Source: Trichomonas vaginalis G3
Taxonomy: Eukaryota; Parabasalia; Trichomonadida; Trichomonadidae
DNA: 64,000 bases
NCBI RefSeq assembly: GCF_026262505.1
Contig: NC_067208.1
Span: 6,023,962-6,087,961, forward strand
Reading direction: 5' to 3'
Shown: positions 43,829 through 52,166 of the stretch, one piece after another
Position numbering within the stretch: the stretch's first letter is position 1
How the letters are laid out: every line of letters begins with the position of its first letter
The notes under the pieces: model-generated
Told to the model about the DNA's origin: nothing
The model's database searches: none
Seen by the model: the letters and a program-made list of their open reading frames with translations, nothing else
Translations under genes and position numbers: made by a program

Positions 43829-44284
43829 TTACATGTCAAATTTCTTTTTCTCTGGCTCTGGTTCAGGTTCTTTCTTCTCTTCTTCTACTTTCTTTTCTTT
43901 CTTTTCTCTCTTCTTCTTCTTCTCTGGTGGAGTTATGTCAAATTTGGCGCAACCATATTTATGTAAAAGTTCTTTGTCCTTTAATAGCTCTTCTATTCTG
44001 TTTCCTATTTCATCTTCAAGAACAGCGCATGTGTCTTCTTTGCATTCTAAGAACTTTTGTTGGACTTCATCTTTCCAATCGGCGTCATCTCTGTCAACAA
44101 GTCTGTCATTGACAAACTTAAAGACTTCTCTGCCTAATGTTTTATGGTTCTTGTCATATTCCCAGAAACAGAACTTTAGAACAAATTCACCTTTCTTGTT
44201 TACACTATGTAAGATTTTATGGTCGACAGATGTTTTGCTGTCGAAAAGCTTGTCTCGAATATAGATAGCGAAATCGCTAGACAT
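43829..44284 (-). CDS. Unknown element protein with K/E-rich tail (151 residues)
   Basis: The first ATG is at 44284 (MSSDFAIYIRDKLFDSK), 35 bp from the divergent ATPase start. A small alpha/beta core with GEFVLKFCFWEYDKNHKTLG is followed by a run of alternating Lys and Glu/Pro (PPEKKKKREKKEKKVEEEKK). No family is recognised. The short shared upstream region suggests a divergent promoter with the ATPase gene. Confidence 0.6.
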   Translation of the reverse strand: MSSDFAIYIRDKLFDSKTSVDHKILHSVNKKGEFVLKFCFWEYDKNHKTLGREVFKFVNDRLVDRDDADWKDEVQQKFLECKEDTCAVLEDEIGNRIEELLKDKELLHKYGCAKFDITPPEKKKKREKKEKKVEEEKKEPEPEPEKKKFDM

Positions 44285-44319
44285 TTTCAAAAAGATAAAA
44301 TTTTAATTTTTCTAAAAAT

Positions 44320-45195
44320 ATGTTAGAAAAAAAGTTTGCTGACATTGACAAGAAATTTGAGAATGTTTTAAACAAGAACAAGAGGAAGTTAGAAAATGCT
44401 CAGATAAAACCCATACATGACAAGTTCTTATTTGCTCAGAATGGTATAACAGGTCTAATCGCACCACCTGGGTCGGGTAAGACTTTCACTTATCTTAAAA
44501 TGGCTGCACAACAACAAGAACTAGATGAGAAGAACCCATTCTATGAGTTAGTTGTTATTTGTAGTACTTCTGGTCAATTTGACCAAACCGTCAATTCGTT
44601 CAAAGATATTATAAAAAAGTCTAAGTTAGTATGTATAAAAGACTCTGAGTTGTTAGATTGGATAAAGAAGTACCAAAGAAGAGTTTTGAAGTACAATGCT
44701 ATAAATGAGTATATAAATTCTAAGTTTAAAGACCCAAATGAGGAAATGCAGAGAATATTAGAGAAGAAACACTTCAGAAACAAACAGAAAGAGATAGAAT
44801 ACATTTCGAAGAAATTGCAATCTTACGATTGGAAGACTTACCCTCATAGATGTCTTCTTATTTTAGATGACTTTGCTTCTCATCCTTTGTTAAAGAACAG
44901 AGAACAAGATATGTGTCGAATTCTTAAGAAGCTCAGACACTTTAACATCTCAGTTGTCATTTGTGTACAGACAGCAAAGAGTTTAAGTAAGGATGTTAAA
45001 AGAATACTTACTGATATCATACTTTTCCCTGGATTGTCCGAAGACGATTTCATGGAACTTATGAAAGAGTCCATGGCAGGTAAGTTTGACAGACATGAAC
45101 TATGGGAGAAGTACAAAGTCATACAAGACCCTCATACTTCTTTCAGAATTCATATCTACGCAAACAAAGTTCAAATTGTAAAAAGTCAAGCTTGA
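44320..45195 (+). CDS. Packaging ATPase, A32/FtsK-HerA type
   Basis: A 291-residue genome-packaging ATPase, a hallmark of Polintons, virophages and related viruses. Walker A is GLIAPPGSGKTFTYLKMA (about 47-64), Walker B is RCLLILDDFASHPLL (about 181-195), followed by the sensor-type SVVICVQTAKSLSKDVKRIL, all in the A32 order. It would pump DNA into preformed capsids. It looks whole. The stop lies in AGTCAAGCTTGAAAAAT, a 17-bp word repeated at 45689-45705 beyond the adjoining repeat array. Confidence 0.92.
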   Translation: MLEKKFADIDKKFENVLNKNKRKLENAQIKPIHDKFLFAQNGITGLIAPPGSGKTFTYLKMAAQQQELDEKNPFYELVVICSTSGQFDQTVNSFKDIIKKSKLVCIKDSELLDWIKKYQRRVLKYNAINEYINSKFKDPNEEMQRILEKKHFRNKQKEIEYISKKLQSYDWKTYPHRCLLILDDFASHPLLKNREQDMCRILKKLRHFNISVVICVQTAKSLSKDVKRILTDIILFPGLSEDDFMELMKESMAGKFDRHELWEKYKVIQDPHTSFRIHIYANKVQIVKSQA

Positions 45196-45302
45196 AAAAT
45201 GTAAGTGTTTGAGTCTTAGTCTGTTGTGGTTCTGCAGCTTTCGGTTCTTCTGGCTTTGGAAGACATTCAGGAAGAGGAACGTCAGTCATCCGTTTGTGTC
45301 CT

Positions 45303-45605
45303 GTCGGATGGAAGAACTTTTCCAGTTGTCGGGAAATTTTTTTCTGTCGGAAGGAAAAACTTTTTCTGTCGGAAGGAAAAATTTTTTCTGTCGTTCGACC
45401 AAAAAGTTCTCAATTTTCGAAAATTTGAATGGTTTACGGACGAACAACAGGAAATTTTTTTCCAGTTGTCGGGAAATTTTTTTCCAGTTGTCGGGAAATT
45501 TTTTTCCAGTTGTCGGGAAATTTTTTTCTTGTCGGGAAATTTTTTTCCAGTTGTCGGGAAATTTTTTTCTTGTCGGGAAATTTTTTTCTTGTCGGATGGA
45601 AGGAC
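45303..45605. repeat. 22-bp tandem array A with a central interruption
   Basis: Units of GTCGGGAAATTTTTTTCCAG plus TT, with one break (about 45391-45440) containing GTTCTCAATTTTCGAAAATT. The array lies between the 3' ends of the ATPase and a KilA-N gene. All frames stay open because the unit lacks stop codons; no protein is supported. Confidence 0.8.
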
Positions 45606-45716
45606 TCGGAATGTCGGAAGGAAGAACTTGGAATGCCAGAAGGATTTGACAAGACAATTTACCTTATAGAGCTACCTGAGCCATCTGAAGTCAAGCTTGA
45701 AAAATAAATGGTTCAT

Positions 45717-46523
45717 TTACTCTACTTGTTTGAAGTTGTCAAAATACTCTGTTATTTTTTCCTTTAACAATGACAAATCTTCTTTGAATGTAAGTATTGT
45801 ACAACCTTTAATATCATAGTGTGTTTGAGGTAACGTATCTTGAACTATCTGTTTAACATCTTCATTTGGTGTCATTGAAATCGGTAAGTTTTCGCGATAG
45901 AACCAATTTCTGTCAGATTTGTAAATCTTAGCAAGGTCGTAAAAGCTTTTGTTGTTTCTTCTGACTAAATGCAACATAACCATATCTCTGTCTTCTTCAT
46001 TTTCCATCTCTTCAGTGTAAATCATATACTTATAGTTCTTTTCCTTTCCTTTTGGTACCGAACGTGGTATTCTTTTCTGTATGTTTTTGTCTTTTGCTTC
46101 AAGCTTGTTCTCTAGCTCTTCACGTTCTTGTCTATGAAGTTCATCTAACATCATGAAAATATAACAAGCGTAACGAGGTGAAGCCCACATTGCAACAGCA
46201 TTTACAAGAAGTCTATGTACATACCAACCTCTCAAACCATTTGGCAAATTTTGACGATTTTCGTACGGAATCTCGACCCGCGGTTTTCTACCGGTCGCAA
46301 ACATATGAGGAAATTCTTCTAAAAGTTCTTTTGTCTGTTGGTTTTCAAACCAATGACGTGCTTGCTTTGTAGAACGAAGAGCATTCAAAATACTTTGCAT
46401 TTGGTACATGTCATCTTTGACCGAACGAATGAGACGGAGTTGTTTGTTAAACTGAACCCACTCATATTCTTCATTTATAGCTTCATGGACTATAACTGTT
46501 GTTGTGTTCTCTGTTGTTGACAT
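45717..46523 (-). CDS. KilA-N domain protein 1
   Basis: The 268-residue product, taken from the ATG at 46523, begins MSTTENTTTVIVHEAINEEY. The centre matches the KilA-N DNA-binding fold: KQARHWFENQQTKELLEEF, then GWYVHRLLVNAVAMWASPRY with the typical MWASP helix, and a coiled EELENKLEAKDKNIQKRIP linker. KilA-N proteins are sequence-specific DNA binders common in large DNA viruses and their relatives. The C-terminal 110 residues (SVPKGKEKNYKYMIYTEEM onward) form a second domain seen in similar viral proteins. It looks whole. Confidence 0.8.
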   Translation of the reverse strand: MSTTENTTTVIVHEAINEEYEWVQFNKQLRLIRSVKDDMYQMQSILNALRSTKQARHWFENQQTKELLEEFPHMFATGRKPRVEIPYENRQNLPNGLRGWYVHRLLVNAVAMWASPRYACYIFMMLDELHRQEREELENKLEAKDKNIQKRIPRSVPKGKEKNYKYMIYTEEMENEEDRDMVMLHLVRRNNKSFYDLAKIYKSDRNWFYRENLPISMTPNEDVKQIVQDTLPQTHYDIKGCTILTFKEDLSLLKEKITEYFDNFKQVE

Positions 46524-46641
46524 ATCTGTCTTTACATACAAAATAAAAAAATATTTTTTTAAAAATTAGCGTTATTTTTTTAAAGTTTGGTCATCCTTCA
46601 CTATATGACAAATATACTATATTTTACTTAAAAATATGCAA

Positions 46642-46716
46642 GCGGCTCATAGCTCAGTGGTATGGGCTACCTCGCTACAGGCGTCGAAGACCTCGGTTCA
46701 AATCCCGATTCGCGCA
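46642..46716 (+). tRNA. tRNA-like sequence inside the element (degenerate)
   Basis: It contains a perfect A box TAGCTCAGTGG (46650-46660) and a B box GGTTCAAATCC (46695-46705). A four-pair D stem (GCTC/GGGC) and a GTC-GAA-GAC mini-stem in the variable position are present, and a six-T pol III terminator lies at 46719-46724. The acceptor and anticodon stems pair poorly, so no isotype can be given. It may be a decayed tRNA or a pol III promoter kept for another transcript. Confidence 0.5.
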
Positions 46717-46846
46717 GGTTTTTTCCTTTTATGCAGTGAAATTTCATGTACATAGGTTACTTTGGTGTTAGACCCTAGTGAAGAAAATAGAACGATATAA
46801 GTTTACATTTGTAAGGTTGGACGATAAAATTTACTGACTGACGTCG

Positions 46847-47290
46847 GACATTGTCTTGAAAAAGTAAAAGACTTGTCTTGAAAAGTAAAAGACTTGTCTT
46901 GAAAAAGTAAAAGACTTGTCTTGAAAAAGTAAAAGACTTGTCTTGAAAAAGTAAAAGACTTGTCTTGAAAAAGTAAAAGACTTGTCTTGAAAAAGTAAAA
47001 GACTTGTCTTGAAAAAGTAAAAGACTTGTCTTGAAAAAGTAAAAGACTTGTCTTGAAAAAGTACGGGTATCGTCTGAAATCAAGACCACTGTTCTCAAAT
47101 TTGAGAACTTTACACCAAAAAATTTCTTGAAAAAGTAAAAGACTTGTCTTGAAAAAGTAAAAGACTTGTCTTGAAAAAGTAAAAGACTTGTCTTGAAAAA
47201 GTAAAAGACTTGTCTTGAAAAAGTAAAAGACTTGTCTTGAAAAAGTAAAAGACTCGTCTTGAAAAAGTAAAAGACTTGTCTTGAAACAAT
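46847..47290. repeat. 22-bp tandem array B with a central interruption
   Basis: About 19 near-perfect copies of CTTGAAAAAGTAAAAGACTT plus GT. One ~60-bp break at 47062-47125 contains the palindrome GTTCTCAAATTTGAGAAC. The segment after the array (47320-47395) shares CTACCTGAGCCATCTGAAGT with the segment after array A (45672-45691). Confidence 0.9.
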
Positions 47291-47393
47291 GACCGACATA
47301 GACCCAGCAGATGAGGCAATCTACCTTATAGAGATAAATGAGCTAGTTAGGAACTACCTGAGCCATCTGAAGTCAAGCGTAAAAATAAACGCT

Positions 47394-48005
47394 TTACATG
47401 TATTTTTCAGCAACTTCGTCAAATAATTTTATAGCACTATCTATCTCATCTACTTCAAACGTTTCTTTACCTTTCGTGGGAGCACCATACCTTTTCTCAA
47501 AAACTTCAAGCAGTTCTGTTTCAGCAGCTCTCATATCATTTACAAACACAACCTTAACTCTATTGACTGTACTGTCATATCTTTTAGTTATATTAAATGT
47601 TCTTCCTATCTTATATCTCTTTGTATTGAAGTCTTTCGGTTTCTGAACGATGTAAAGTAAGCCTTCACTGCAACGTTCTGAGTCGAACGAACCATATGTT
47701 ATGAAATTATATCCAACAACTGGGTCAATCCATAACAAAACTAGTGGTATAAGACTTTTGTCGATGAGATATGCTGTAGTTCCATGAAATCTTACCGATA
47801 TCAAAAGCTCAGGATTTCTTGTCAAAATTTTCTGAGATGAAGCATTTCTAACCCAGTCCTTTGCTCTCTTTCCAGATGGTGTTAAAATGTCTGACAAAGA
47901 ATATTTTTTGTATTTCTTTGAGTATCTTACGTTTAAATCACCAATTCTAACCACTTTGGTGTCATTGTCTATCTTTTTAACTGTTTCAAACTCAGTGTTT
48001 GTCAT
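47394..48005 (-). CDS. KilA-N plus T5orf172 (GIY-YIG-like) protein
   Basis: A 203-residue protein with an N-terminal KilA-N-type domain (DLNVRYSKKYKKYSLSDIL, WVRNASSQKILTRNPELLIS, DKSLIPLVLLWIDPVVGYNF). The C-terminal T5orf172 domain includes GLLYIVQKPKDFNTKRYKIG, an RTFNITKRYDSTV segment and ELLEVFEKRYGAPTKGKETF. T5orf172 is a GIY-YIG nuclease relative often fused to KilA-N or Bro proteins in large DNA viruses. The arrangement and length are typical, and it looks whole. Confidence 0.85.
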   Translation of the reverse strand: MTNTEFETVKKIDNDTKVVRIGDLNVRYSKKYKKYSLSDILTPSGKRAKDWVRNASSQKILTRNPELLISVRFHGTTAYLIDKSLIPLVLLWIDPVVGYNFITYGSFDSERCSEGLLYIVQKPKDFNTKRYKIGRTFNITKRYDSTVNRVKVVFVNDMRAAETELLEVFEKRYGAPTKGKETFEVDEIDSAIKLFDEVAEKYM

Positions 48006-48073
48006 TTCCTGTTCTTACATACAAAATAAAAAAAATATTTTAAAAAAACTAGCTTTTATTTTATTTTTTCTAT

Positions 48074-48410
48074 CTTGTATAAAAGATATGATTTCATAGA
48101 ATTTTTTTACGAAGTGTAAAAGTTCTCTTCGTCAAAAATAACAGTTATATAATGAAATTTGGTCATTTTTTCAGCAAAAATATATTTTAGGTGAAGAGGT
48201 GAGATTTCACCTGTTTTTTCACCTCTTTTTTCACCTCTTGAATTTTGTATAAAAGATATGATTTCAGGGATTTTTTTTACGAAGTGCAAAAGTTCTCTTC
48301 GTCAAAAATAACAGTTATATAATGAAATTTGGTCATTTTTTCAGCAAAAATATATTTTAGGTGAAGAGGTGAGATTTCACCTCTTTTTTCACCTCTTTTT
48401 TCACCTGTTA
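48074..48410. repeat. Tandem ~170-bp duplication containing the element's foldback module
   Basis: Two copies, each opening with TGTATAAAAGATATGATTTC and ending in AGGTGAAGAGGTGAGATTTC and its pairing tract. It brings terminal-repeat-type hairpins into the interior of the element, between two minus-strand genes. Confidence 0.8.
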
Positions 48411-48412
48411 TT

Positions 48413-49327
48413 TTATAAGCGTTTTACATGAATTGTATGATGTATATTTGAAATCCTAAACAATTTTGTGGCTTCTATTTCTTCTTTTAGTACATCGAAT
48501 GTTTTAACAATGCCGAATGTTTCTTTATATTTCTTCTTGACATCTGAAAGAAGGAAATCGTCAGCTGTTGGATAGTTTTTGTTCAGAAATGCTAACATGT
48601 CCATTTTATTTTCTACCGGCTTCTCTGCTTCTTTCTTTAAGTCTGCATAGTCGTTTCTCATACGTTCTATCTCTTTGACAGAATAGTTATATTTCCTCAT
48701 TGCTGCTTTACATTTAGAACATTGTGGGTTCATTTTTGCATTGTACATTGAAACCTTACCTGCTAGTATGACTATAGCGTCAATGGTTTTCTTAAATTCA
48801 AAAGTTGCTGGTTTTATCTGTTCGTTCCATACTTTACCTCTTTTATCTTTATCTCTTATCTGCCATACACATTTTGCAACTAACGAAACAAAGTTGTCGT
48901 AGGTCTTAAATTCTTCAGATTTATATATGTCAGAGATGTTCTTATATACCATGTCGCAATCTTTGTCCATGACTTTGTGGTTGCAATGAAATCCAAGAAA
49001 CTCATAGTTAGCCTTACGTATGAACTTCTTTATTTCAACTGAGTCGGTTGGTCTGACTTCAATTTCATCGAATTCTGGAATAGTAAGCTTTTGTTGTTGT
49101 ATTTCAGGAAGTTTAGGTAAATGGTCAATAATGTCCTGCATTTCATAAAGATACTGTTCATTTGTTTCATCTTTCGCAGTGCAATCTAAATTACTTGTTA
49201 AAAGTTCTTGCTTTATCTTCTGGATTTCTGTTTCGAAAGTATATGAAGAAGGAATGAAGCTTTTCATCTCTACTAACATTGAAGTTGGGTTCATGACTAA
49301 CGAGTTTGGTGCTGTTGTTGCTAACAT
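48413..49327 (-). CDS. Unknown 304-residue element protein with CxxC
   Basis: Starts MLATTAPNSLVMNPTSMLVE and is largely helical. A candidate metal-binding segment NPQCSKCKAAMRKYNY lies in the second half, and coiled segments surround it (EIERMRNDYADLKKEAEK). No family is recognised. Its upstream sequence, TATTTTTTATTTTTATTGTA then AGAAC before the ATG, is the same as that before the KilA-N 3 gene, so these genes probably share a promoter class. It looks whole. Confidence 0.65.
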   Translation of the reverse strand: MLATTAPNSLVMNPTSMLVEMKSFIPSSYTFETEIQKIKQELLTSNLDCTAKDETNEQYLYEMQDIIDHLPKLPEIQQQKLTIPEFDEIEVRPTDSVEIKKFIRKANYEFLGFHCNHKVMDKDCDMVYKNISDIYKSEEFKTYDNFVSLVAKCVWQIRDKDKRGKVWNEQIKPATFEFKKTIDAIVILAGKVSMYNAKMNPQCSKCKAAMRKYNYSVKEIERMRNDYADLKKEAEKPVENKMDMLAFLNKNYPTADDFLLSDVKKKYKETFGIVKTFDVLKEEIEATKLFRISNIHHTIHVKRL

Positions 49328-49459
49328 GTTCTTACAATAAAAATAAAAAATATTTTTTTAAAAAAACTAACTTTATTTTTTATTTCGGGAAAATTCATGA
49401 GTTTTGGTTGAAAAATACGGTGGAGCCAAAAGTGGCTCGACCTCAAAACAAGCATTTTG

Positions 49460-49515
49460 TGAAGAATATACCAACCGCCGGAATGTCGACGGTTGCTTTT
49501 TATACAAAATTCAAC
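49460..49515. repeat. Palindromic cassette, copy 1 (inverted relative to copy 2)
   Basis: CATTTTGTGAAGAATATACC, then an AACCGCCGG...CGACGGTT hairpin, then TTGCTTTTTATACAAAATTC. The flanks match the copy at 50019-50078 read on the other strand, while the hairpin core differs. Confidence 0.75.
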
Positions 49516-49517
49516 GG

Positions 49518-49575
49518 GTGAGAAAAGAGGTGAGAAAAGAGGTGAGATTTCACCTCTTCACCTAAAATATATTTT
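49518..49575 (-). repeat. Internal copy of the GGTGA/TCACC foldback module
   Basis: GGTGAGAAAAGAGGTGAGAA, then AAGAGGTGAGATTTCACCTC and TTCACCTAAAATATATTTTT, the inverse of the terminal-repeat modules. Confidence 0.75.
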
Positions 49576-49599
49576 TGCTGAATTCAATAAAAATAAATG

Positions 49600-50261
49600 G
49601 TTCATTTACTCACAATATTTTTTTACAAAACGACCCCAAACTTTTAACTTCTTTTCTGCAGCTTCAAATGCTATCTTAGCGAGTTCATATTCTCTAAATT
49701 CTCTCTTTAAATCTTCTTGTTCCCATTGGTCTAGTTCGTATGGAGTCTCTATAACCAGAACATATCTCACGTTCATGTTCTATTTGTTTTTCATGCATTT
49801 TTCTAACTTCTTCTTCGAACAAAGGTTTAGCATTCTCTACTGTATCTTCAAGTTCTTCTTCATCTAATTTCTCATGAACTTTCTTGTCTATGGAGTCCAA
49901 AATTTTTCCAACTGCTATGCAATATTTTGGAGAAGCCCACATTGCTATATAGTTTACGAGTCTTGGGTCTACATACATTCCTCTAACCTGTTTGATTTCA
50001 TCGGAATTCCTGCATGAACATTGTATAAAAAGCAACCCGCGGAATTCCGCGGGTTGGTATATTCTTCACAAAATGCCTTAAATACTCTTCCCAGGACTTA
50101 TTTCCAACAACCTTCTAAAGTCTTTCCCAAACTGCTGACATATTTGTTGCATTTATATAACCATCCTTGTCTCTACGTAAGACTTCAATACCGTTGTAAG
50201 TGCCTTTTGTGAATGTTTCGCCATTAGATTTGTTCGTGAACGTTTTTGCTTCGACTGTCAT
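49600..50261 (-). pseudogene. KilA-N domain gene 3 (broken, interrupted by a hairpin cassette)
   Basis: Parts of a KilA-N protein are visible on the minus strand. One begins MTVEAKTFTNKSNGETFTKG and contains GYINATNMSAVWERL, a classic KilA-N start. Another contains DPRLVNYIAMWASPKYCIA. A palindromic cassette (50019-50078) sits between these parts. The gene is broken in more than one place. Confidence 0.7.
50019..50078. repeat. Palindromic cassette, copy 2, with a perfect 22-bp palindrome
   Basis: At 50034-50055 AACCCGCGGAATTCCGCGGG plus TT is a perfect palindrome, flanked by TTGTATAAAAAG on the left and GGTATATTCTTCACAAAATG on the right. The flanks are inverted copies of 49460-49515. It lies within the KilA-N 3 gene. 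Confidence 0.8.
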
Positions 50262-50321
50262 ACTGTTCTTACAATAAAAATAAAAAATATTTTTTGGTGG
50301 GACGTCGGACATCGTTTGTGG

Positions 50322-50765
50322 CTTAACCGTCGGACATTGTCTTGAAACAGTACAAATATTGTCTTGAAACAGTACAAATATTGTTCTGAAGCAGTGCAAA
50401 TATTGTCTTGAAACAGTGCAAATATTGTTCTGAACAGTGCAAATATTGTTCTGAAACAGTACAAATATTTGTTCTGAAAAAGTACAAGTCTTGTTCTGAA
50501 AAAGTACAAGTCTTGTTCTGAAACAGAAAATTTTTCTCACAAATTGAGAGCTTTTACGGGAAAATTTGTTCTGAAAAAGTACAAGTATTGTTCTGAAAAA
50601 GTACAAGTATTGTTCTGAAACAGTACAAGTATTGGCTCTGAAACAGTACAAGTATTGTTCTGAAAAGTACAAATATTGTTCTGAAGCAGTGCAAATATTG
50701 TTCTGAAGCAGTGCAAATATTGTTCTATGAAGCAGTGCAAATATTTTCTGAAGCAGTGCAATGGA
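50322..50765. repeat. 22-bp tandem array C with a central interruption
   Basis: About 19 degenerate units of CTTGAAACAGTACAAATATT plus GT, shading into TTCTGAAACAGTACAAGTAT-type units. One break at 50526-50570 carries TCTCACAAATTGAGAGC, similar in layout to the core of array B. It lies between KilA-N 3 and the next gene. Confidence 0.85.
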
Positions 50766-50792
50766 CAACATCGAGCCACATTCAATACTTTT

Positions 50793-51400
50793 TCAGCACT
50801 TCTCCGTATTGTATATGAAAGACAATTCGAGATAAAAGTCATAGTACAATGGTATAATATGCTGCACACCGTTTGTTGTGAACCAAACTTGAAAGTCAGA
50901 GAAACTGTTACTAGGTGGTTCGTAGAATTTAGAAGCAAAGTCATAAAAGTCCTTACCAATACAAAGAAAACTGTTGTTGCTTGAACTGAAACTTGCATGA
51001 CACATGACATTTTGAGGGTCAAACACGTTTCTATAAACTGTCAAATCTGCTGGTGGAAGTATAAATTTAAACGGACCGTCAGGTGGCAATGGTTCGTTCT
51101 GGTTTAGTAACCGAAGAAATTGTGCCCAAGAACGTTTGTCTACTTCCCAAAATAAAAACTCTGTACTTCTTGGAGGGTTAATTTCAATCTTTTGAAATGA
51201 AACGGTGGAGTTCATCTTGTCATATTCTAGTTTCAGATAGTATGTTCCATTTAGTAAAGAGTCGTATTTTTCTTGAAATTCCCAGTAGTATTTGTTTATT
51301 TGAGTTTGAAAGTCATTTAGAGTTTTCTCAAGACTTTCGTCTGAACGGTTTTGTATCTGCTACTTTTGTTCTTTGTTTTTCAACCTGAAGCATTTTATAT
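50793..51400 (-). pseudogene. Broken paralogue of the 282-residue virion-like gene
   Basis: The main part ends FYEPPSNSFSDFQVWFTTNG and IIPLYYDFYLELSFIYN. It closely resembles the C-terminal third of the whole gene at 55644-56492 (FYEKPTKLYEPPSGSISDFQ, IVPLYHAFYLELSFIYN). It is a second, broken copy within the same element. Confidence 0.65.
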
Positions 51401-51429
51401 ATGTAAAAATATACTGTTTTAAAAATGTT

Positions 51430-52014
51430 TTAAAATGGTATGCCATATAGCTTCTTGAATTTGTTAAGAAATATTTTAACGTTTTTTCCATCTGTATCTC
51501 TAGTGTTTACATAAGCACAGCCTTCCTTAGTAAAACATACTTGTAATTTCCTATAGTTTACGCCGGTATAAAAGTAGAAAGAGTCCTGTTCTTCGCTATA
51601 GTAGTAAAACTCAAACGTATGCTTACCATAGTCTGTAATTTCAATTGTTTCATCTTCTAGTTCGTCGACAAATTCGAATACAATATCTCCAAATTTGCCT
51701 TTGTTCTTATTGTTTTCAGAACGAGTAACCCAACGTAAATTTTCAAGTCTATTGTCATTTCTTATATGGTTTATATGGTCTACAAAAGGTAGATTGTTAG
51801 AGTTCGGTATAAAATGAGTTGCAATGACAACATGTTTAAAATAGTTTTTTCCACTCATCTTCATATTAGCATATCCGTCATTTCGCTCCCATCCGCTTAA
51901 AACTCTTTTTGTCTTTTTGTTTCTGACTTCAAATGACTCACAACAGTGAATTTCATATTTCTCATCTAACAAACAAGTTTCCCAACGGTCTGTTCCAACA
52001 AACTCAGCGTACAT
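51430..52014 (-). CDS. HNH homing-type endonuclease
   Basis: A 194-residue protein with the HNH core VDHINHIRNDNRLENLRWVT (about 80-99). This is the typical D-H-x-N-x(n)-N-x-L-x-N-L-R-W signature of homing or phage HNH nucleases. An N-terminal NUMOD4-like segment (KTKRVLSGWERNDGYANMKM) precedes it. It probably cuts DNA as a selfish or recombination-promoting nuclease. It looks whole. Fragments of a second copy's beginning lie just upstream at 52040-52140, so the gene was tandemly duplicated and one copy largely lost. Confidence 0.88.
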   Translation of the reverse strand: MYAEFVGTDRWETCLLDEKYEIHCCESFEVRNKKTKRVLSGWERNDGYANMKMSGKNYFKHVVIATHFIPNSNNLPFVDHINHIRNDNRLENLRWVTRSENNKNKGKFGDIVFEFVDELEDETIEITDYGKHTFEFYYYSEEQDSFYFYTGVNYRKLQVCFTKEGCAYVNTRDTDGKNVKIFLNKFKKLYGIPF

Positions 52015-52039
52015 TTCAAATAAAATAAAAAAATGTTTT

Positions 52040-52145
52040 TTTAAAAATATTTTGTTTTAAATGGTATGCCATTTCATATTTCTCATCTAACAAACAAGTT
52101 TCCCAACGGTCTTCTCCAACAAAACTCAGCGTACAGTTCAAATAA
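52040..52145 (-). pseudogene. Remnant of a second HNH gene copy
   Basis: Holds the HNH gene's closing word (GGTATGCCAT) next to its opening segment (CATCTAACAAACAAGTTTCC, CAGCGTACA) with the middle gone. It is a fossil of a tandem duplication. Confidence 0.6.
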
Positions 52146-52166
52146 AAATAAAAAAATGTTTTTCCT

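Noticed and set aside
45209-45707. Long overlapping frames through array A (NFFPVVGKFF-type and the reverse NFPTRKKFPDNWKK-type peptides)
   Set aside because: The 22-bp unit has no stop in several frames, so open frames arise automatically in both directions. No start context or conservation supports a protein.
46775-47319. Minus-strand frames through array B (SRQVFYFFKTSLLLFQ repeats)
   Set aside because: Same reason: an artefact of a 22-bp stop-free repeat; the peptide cycles through all three frames.
50115-50771. 218-codon minus frame through array C ending in KilA-N sequence
   Set aside because: Only the last ~50 residues are KilA-N-like; the rest is repeat translation and not credible as protein.
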